Below, one piece after another: positions 59,470-64,000 of a DNA stretch of 64,000 bases (position 1 is the stretch's first letter; every line of letters starts with the position of its first letter). The stretch comes from Timema cristinae. Lineage: Eukaryota; Arthropoda; Insecta; Phasmatodea; Timematidae. The position numbers and the translations under genes were made by a program. Below the pieces are notes generated by a model that had not been told where the DNA came from, did no database searches, and saw nothing but the letters and a program-made list of their open reading frames with translations. Location: NCBI GenBank assembly GCA_039000515.1, contig JBCFYV010000001.1:64270621-64334620 (forward strand), given 5' to 3'.

Positions 59470-59679
59470 TAAGGGCCAGTTTTGTTAATCAAATTTAGTA
59501 CGCCTCAAGTGCGGCGCTACACTAAGTACATGACGACACCTACCTAAACCAGAATGGAATGGGCCAGTTTCCAATGCGAGAATGGCCCATTCCATTCTGA
59601 TTTAGGTAGGTGTCGATCATGTACTTAGTGTAGCACCGCACTTGAGGCGTACTAAATTTGATTATGAAACTGGCCCTAA
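59470..59679. mobile_element. PIF/Harbinger-type foldback MITE, 204 bp
   Basis: Starts gggccagttttgttaatcaa at 59473 and ends tatgaaactggccc at 59676. The two arms of about 95 bases are near-perfect inverted repeats around a short loop (gtttccaatgcgaga). The flanking trinucleotide TAA on both sides (59470-59472, 59677-59679) is the target duplication expected of PIF/Harbinger elements. No coding capacity. Confidence 0.85.
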
Positions 59680-60357
59680 CTACGGTTTTCCTTGGTTTAC
59701 TATTGTATATTCCTGTGCTTTTCCACCAGGGATGTAACTTTTTTTTTGTCACCAAATTTAAATTTTGACCAAAACCTATGTCATTACTTATCTCAAGTTT
59801 AGCAATAGAGGGGCCATCACCTCCTGAATATTAGGACGTTTCATTACTGTCAGTACTAGCAAAAATAGACGAGTCAAGTAAAATATTAAAATATTTCTTA
59901 ATATTCGGTACTTTCTTTAAAACAGTTTCTTCTTAAAGTTGTGTTTTAGCTGCACATTAGCGGTTTTCAGCTCCACTAAGTTTATTATAGTTATTCGTTT
60001 TGAAACAAAATATAATCTTACCTTAATTTAATTATTTTAATAATACTGAAATCTTTGCGGGTCATACCATATAAGTTTTAAATAATAACATCTCCAAACA
60101 TAGCCTCACTAGCACTCACAAAACTACATACTGAGTTGAGAGTGTGAACGCCAGTGGCAGTCTTGTATGGCAATCAGCTGATGGGCACTTGGCAGCTGCG
60201 TGTAAGCACCACTCAGCCGCAACCACCTCGTGCCCCCCCTCCTCCAAAGATCATCTGATCACTCTTCATGGTCACACCTCCTGATAGTCCAGAAAATTAA
60301 AGAGTTAAATTAGCTACGTAAGTAGGCCTGTATTCACAACAGTGTTAAGAAAAATCT
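59680..60357. other. non-coding, no feature seen
   Basis: Unassigned AT-rich sequence with a somewhat GC-richer patch at about 60110-60250. Confidence 0.45.
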
Positions 60358-60586
60358 TGTAACAATCCTATAACGGGCCCCTCGTGCTGCCATATGTTAT
60401 GCTGTCATAACGTGCCCCTTACTTGGGACGCTAATTTGTAACATCCTTCGACACTTGCCCCTAGTTGGGACGACAATTGTAACGTTATATATCTAACCCT
60501 AGGTTTGGGCACCAATTTGTTACGCCCCTCGTTGTGATGCCAATTTGTAATACTCCCATAACGGGCACCTTTACTTGGACGCCAAT
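60358..60586 (-). repeat. degenerate primer-binding-site-like modules, about 5 copies
   Basis: Read on the minus strand, segments like gttacaattggcgtccaag, ttacaaattggcatcacaac and aacaaattggtgcccaaacc follow one another every ~45-55 bases. Each looks like an LTR end (TTACA) joined to a PBS (TTGGCG.CC.A). They lie where the leader of the minus-strand LTR at 60587-61262 should be. Confidence 0.6.
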
Positions 60587-61262
60587 TGTAATGTTACTAT
60601 GTTTTGAAGTATATTGCTATGGGTCCACGTTGTGCACCTATTGTTATCTTACGTAATAGTTATTATTATTCCCCGACGTTGGGATCCACGTTTTTGTGAT
60701 ACAAATAAATAACGTCAGATAAAGTTGATATTAGTTTATTCAATGATAGTAACATTGATACTTTGATAGAAAATGAAAAATGATTATGTTGCACGAGCGC
60801 CGAGCAAACGTCTGTTCGTGACAATGACTGACATCAGAGTGTGTTTGAGATTGCACCACTCGTTTGGTATATCTCATTCCAATAGAACTTACTAGAATGT
60901 TTGAGAACCAGAAACTGCCTCAAATTAAACATCTACATTATTCTGGTTTGTTCGAGAGCAGGAAGTTATTTTTTAAAAGACTTTAACATTGCAATTTTGA
61001 CTCAACTTTACGTCACACACTGAAGTTAGGTGCAGTAGCTGAGGCCTCCTAACTTCAGGGCGTGAACTTAAAAACCAGAAATAACTAGTAAATTTCTAGT
61101 TAGAATCTGGTAACTATCATATCTGAATAATTTAGAAGAAGACGTGCTTTAAGCACCAAGTAATAATATATAAAAAAATTATTATATATATATATATAAT
61201 AATAGAGGAGAATATTGTCAATGCTTTCAAATATTCCTTAGGGTCAAATCAGGGACATTACA
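60587..61262 (-). mobile_element. gypsy-like LTR, 676 bp, with 8-bp inverted ends
   Basis: TGTAATGT at the left and ACATTACA at the right are perfect inverted ends. It shares blocks with the LTR at 3971-4520. On the minus strand the LTR is followed at once by at-TGGCGTCCAAG, a standard PBS position, so this is the 5' LTR side of a minus-strand element whose body is missing. Confidence 0.7.
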
Positions 61263-62540
61263 ATCAGTATTGCTATATCTGATCGACCAATCATTAACAT
61301 ACCCGATTTGAATTAACTCGTGATTGGCTTAAATTTAAAATGTATCACCCCCTCTTACACCCCCAAACCTCGTGCACCACTGGTTGAACAAAGGTTCTAG
61401 TTTGAAACTAATAAAACTGGTTGACCACATTGTAGACTAATTCCAATCAATACTAGTTATTACTTATTAGAACTGAACAATGCCAGTTAAATCCCAATCA
61501 ACGTCAACCTGTTTAAACTGTAATTTGCAGCAGGAATATTAGGGTGGATAGCTAAATTTATAAATTTTATTTATCAGTGTAATAAATATATACGTGGTTT
61601 TAGAGGCATTTTACTACACAGCTAGATAAAAGTTAAGATTGATTCTACTATAGCTTTGAAATTGTATAGTGTAACAAAAGCAATATTATTTAATATTGTA
61701 ACGTTTTTTTTACAATATTTAATTAAATTTGATAAAGTGAGTTTCCCACATTATAAATCTGAACTTATTAAAAAAATGAACATGAACACTGTAATAATAA
61801 TTTTATACTAATAAGATTTTTATCAAACCAACAAAACAACTGTGCTAAGTATGTACTAGAACAAGCTCTATGTAGCAGCACATACGCTGAAAAATATTGT
61901 ACTACTATTTTAACCTAGACACGGTAGTTTCTTGCGTTATTTTAATCTGTGAGGTTTGATTCAAAGATAAGATAATTTTAGAAAACAGCTATTGTATTAA
62001 TTGACTTAATTTTTGAACGTATAAAAATAAATGAAATTATTCCTAAACTAATGCAATTGATGAATTTAAAACAAAATAATGTTGCGGAACATTGTTACAA
62101 ACGTCCTAATTAGCTTTGAAATCGCACATTGTCATTAAATTGAGTTACTAGTGGATTGATTACGCTAAGAATGTAGTGATATGATAAATAAGGATTTTTA
62201 AGTTAATAACCCGTGAGCCTAGCAGGTACACCATTAAATATTGTTAGATATTTGTAATAATAAATCTTTCACTATTAAAAATCCACATTGTCTTAAAGTA
62301 TATTTTAAACTATTCATTAAATTATATTGTTTCCTAGACGCATACACCTTTGTAGATTCCAATTAATATATATTTCTATTCTCTAAGTAAACAATAATTG
62401 CATTAATTGTACGTCATTTGGTTGATTATTATTATTTCTCAATACCAAAATTCCTTGTTCAATTTGTTTATTACATACATCTGATGTCTCATTGTTTTAA
62501 AAGGTCAACATTACATAGCTTATGTAGGTCAAGGTTTTCG
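61263..62540. other. AT-rich region upstream of Gpdh
   Basis: No exon or repeat is recognised. The last part probably includes distal Gpdh promoter sequence. Confidence 0.45.
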
Positions 62541-62720
62541 ATTCGATTTAACGTTTTTTATCGATCTTTGTTTTCGACCATCCTTGGCAAAAGTCCTACA
62601 AAGCGCAAAGTCCAAGGTTTATCGGAGGCTCGGGATATTCATAGGAAGCCGGACGAGTTGGCTGTAACTTCTCATTACAGCTGTTTGTCTGGTATTCAAC
62701 GCGGGCTTTTACACACAGTA
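62541..62720 (+). promoter_or_regulatory. probable Gpdh promoter and 5' UTR
   Basis: Less AT-rich than its flanks, with CpG-containing segments (tcggaggctcgggatattc, cggacgagttggctg). It leads without an intervening acceptor into the start codon at 62721. A TCATT initiator-like motif lies at 62672. The exact start site cannot be fixed. Confidence 0.4.
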
Positions 62721-62764
62721 ATGGCAGAAAAACAGAGTGTGTGTATTGTGGGGTCTGGTAATTG
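62721..62764 (+). CDS. Gpdh1: glycerol-3-phosphate dehydrogenase (NAD+), first coding exon
   Basis: The exon encodes MAEKQSVCIVGSGNW, split inside the Trp codon by a strong donor (TTG|GTGAGT, 62765). It matches the invariant N terminus of cytosolic NAD-dependent GPDH, whose VCIVGSGNWGSA stretch is the first beta strand and the glycine-rich NAD-binding loop of the Rossmann fold. The enzyme interconverts dihydroxyacetone phosphate and sn-glycerol 3-phosphate. It feeds lipid synthesis and, in insects, the flight-muscle glycerophosphate shuttle. Only 44 coding bases lie in the window, and the rest is beyond the right edge. An in-frame extension upstream of the ATG exists but is not conserved, so the ATG at 62721 is the likely start. 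Confidence 0.9.
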
Positions 62765-64000
62765 GTGAGTTCGCATTAATTCTATTAATGCATACACCCC
62801 TTTTAAATTAATTGATCATATTTTATTTTAACATGTATTTTAGAAGATAAGGTTACTAGTCCTACACTGGAAATTTGTTTATAATCTAAAAAGTAAATTT
62901 CATAATTATATTTCAAAGTTCTAAAGTAATTCCACGTTCACTTTTGAATTAAGATCAGTGTTGTGATTTTATAACTTTCTCCTGTTTGCCAATATAAATT
63001 TTATATTAACTTAAATAAGAGTTTACTCATAAATACTAACTTAAGTAGTAAACATTGTTGCAGGGAATGGTATGCAATTTATAGACGTTTAAAAATCAGT
63101 TTAATGTCATTGCTTACATAAAAAAATAATAACATCTTTGACCATCTATACACACAATAAAGGCAAATTTCCAATAACAACATTAGGATTGTAGAATAAT
63201 TATATAAAGCCTGGCTTAACTTTTTTCACGTTATGGGCCTACTCATATGCACTAACTACGCCATTGATCTAGGAATGAGGAATGTTGAATTTATAAGAAG
63301 TGTACCTGTATTTACATGGAGGGAGAGTGGAAATCCATTTAGTGAAAAACCACCCTCAATACACCCGACCTGTCTATTGCAAGATAACGCCTTAAACTAT
63401 GTGGCCATCGAAGCAGGTCTCACTTAATTCATAGACGAACGTAATACAGCACCACATAGACAGTAAATATTATAAATAATATCACAAGCACCACAAGTAT
63501 TTTAATATACAATAGGGCCTAGCTAACATTTTTTATTTTAAAAGTATTATAAACTATAAAAAAAACTAACCTTTCAGGCATTAACAATGTATTTTTCATT
63601 AAATTCCAACATTCTCAGTTTGTACTAAAATGCTGAATTCATGAACACACTATTTTGACGCTATGGATTCTATTAGGCTACACTATTGTAATTGTTCATG
63701 AGAAAATATTTTAAGAACACTAGTGAATAGAATTTTTTATTTATTCATACAAGTAAAGTTAGAATAAACTTCCAGTTTTGATTGAAATGTGTGACTGTAC
63801 TTTTCATAGTTTCATTAGTGTTTTTAATCACCATAGTAAATACATAAATAGGTAACTTATTAATTTACAAGAATTAGCCTTGTTTTGAACACATTTATAG
63901 GATTATGTGGATGGAAATAAAATTGAGGCGTACCAAGAATTGTCACAAAATATGGTTGAATGTTTTTGAATTAATTGAGCAAGTTTTCCTAATTTTCTTA
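62765..64000 (+). other. Gpdh1: Gpdh first intron, to the window edge
   Basis: Starts at GTGAGT. AT-rich, containing one inverted SINE (63235-63425). No second exon (expected to open with a Gly-Ser-Ala codon run) is seen before 64000. Confidence 0.65.
63235..63425 (-). mobile_element. SINE family B, inverted copy
   Basis: On the minus strand it reads gcttcgatggccacatagt, then gagggtggtttttcactaaa, atttccactctccctccatg, and the tail with tggcgtagttagtgcatatg. This is the order seen in family B copies at 9052 and 48742. Confidence 0.75.

Noticed and set aside
62418..62720. N-terminal extension of glycerol-3-phosphate dehydrogenase
   Set aside because: The frame is open upstream of 62721, but the extension is unlike any known GPDH N terminus. 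The conserved protein starts at the internal ATG.

Overview
This is a stretch of animal nuclear genome, most likely from an arthropod and plausibly an insect. It is AT-rich and intron-rich, carries tRNA-headed SINEs, BEL/Pao, Copia and Ty3/gypsy retroelements, hAT and Harbinger-type MITEs and a Helitron-like copy, and has very little coding sequence. A 100-base run of N (59122-59221) marks a scaffold gap. I cannot name the species from sequence alone.

Three host genes are supported. (1) A complete single-exon UPF0239/MANBAL-like small membrane protein on the minus strand (8022-8267). (2) Two coding exons of a CCDC124 (Lso2-type ribosome-associated factor) gene on the plus strand (27440-27612 and 49629-49763), separated by a 22.0-kb intron; the C-terminal exons were not found. 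(3) The first coding exon of NAD-dependent glycerol-3-phosphate dehydrogenase on the plus strand (62721-62764), which runs off the right edge. A fourth, unidentified coding-like frame lies on the minus strand at 48099-48641, inside the CCDC124 intron.

The rest is repeats. From left to right: a 64-bp array, SINEs and an LTR fragment (0.3-6.2 kb); a 34-bp array; the MANBAL-like gene; degenerate ~150-bp repeats (9.2-10.2 kb); a minus-strand BEL/Pao gag-protease remnant with its 5' LTR (10.9-13.9 kb); a ~180-bp array; a 37-bp array; a hAT-like non-autonomous element (18.8-19.7 kb); 50-bp, 42-bp, 40-bp and 38-bp arrays (20.5-27.2 kb); then the CCDC124 intron. That intron holds a solo LTR, a structurally complete Copia element (30127-34588, 5-bp target duplication), an inverted-repeat element and a ~11.9-kb array of a 31-bp satellite (36.1-48.0 kb). 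Right of CCDC124 exon 2 are a 52-bp array, a decayed transposon-type ORF with a SINE inserted in it, gypsy, Helitron and LTR fragments, a Harbinger-type foldback MITE, and the Gpdh promoter side.

The most unusual structure is the 52-bp array at 49740-52655. Its unit is copied from the exon/intron boundary of CCDC124, so the last 24 coding bases and the 5' splice site are repeated about 55 times directly downstream of the genuine splice site. A second array (about 22.0-22.66 kb) is a tandem expansion of the inside of a SINE. The 40-bp array (23.3-26.0 kb) is open in all three minus-strand frames, giving long but meaningless ORFs.
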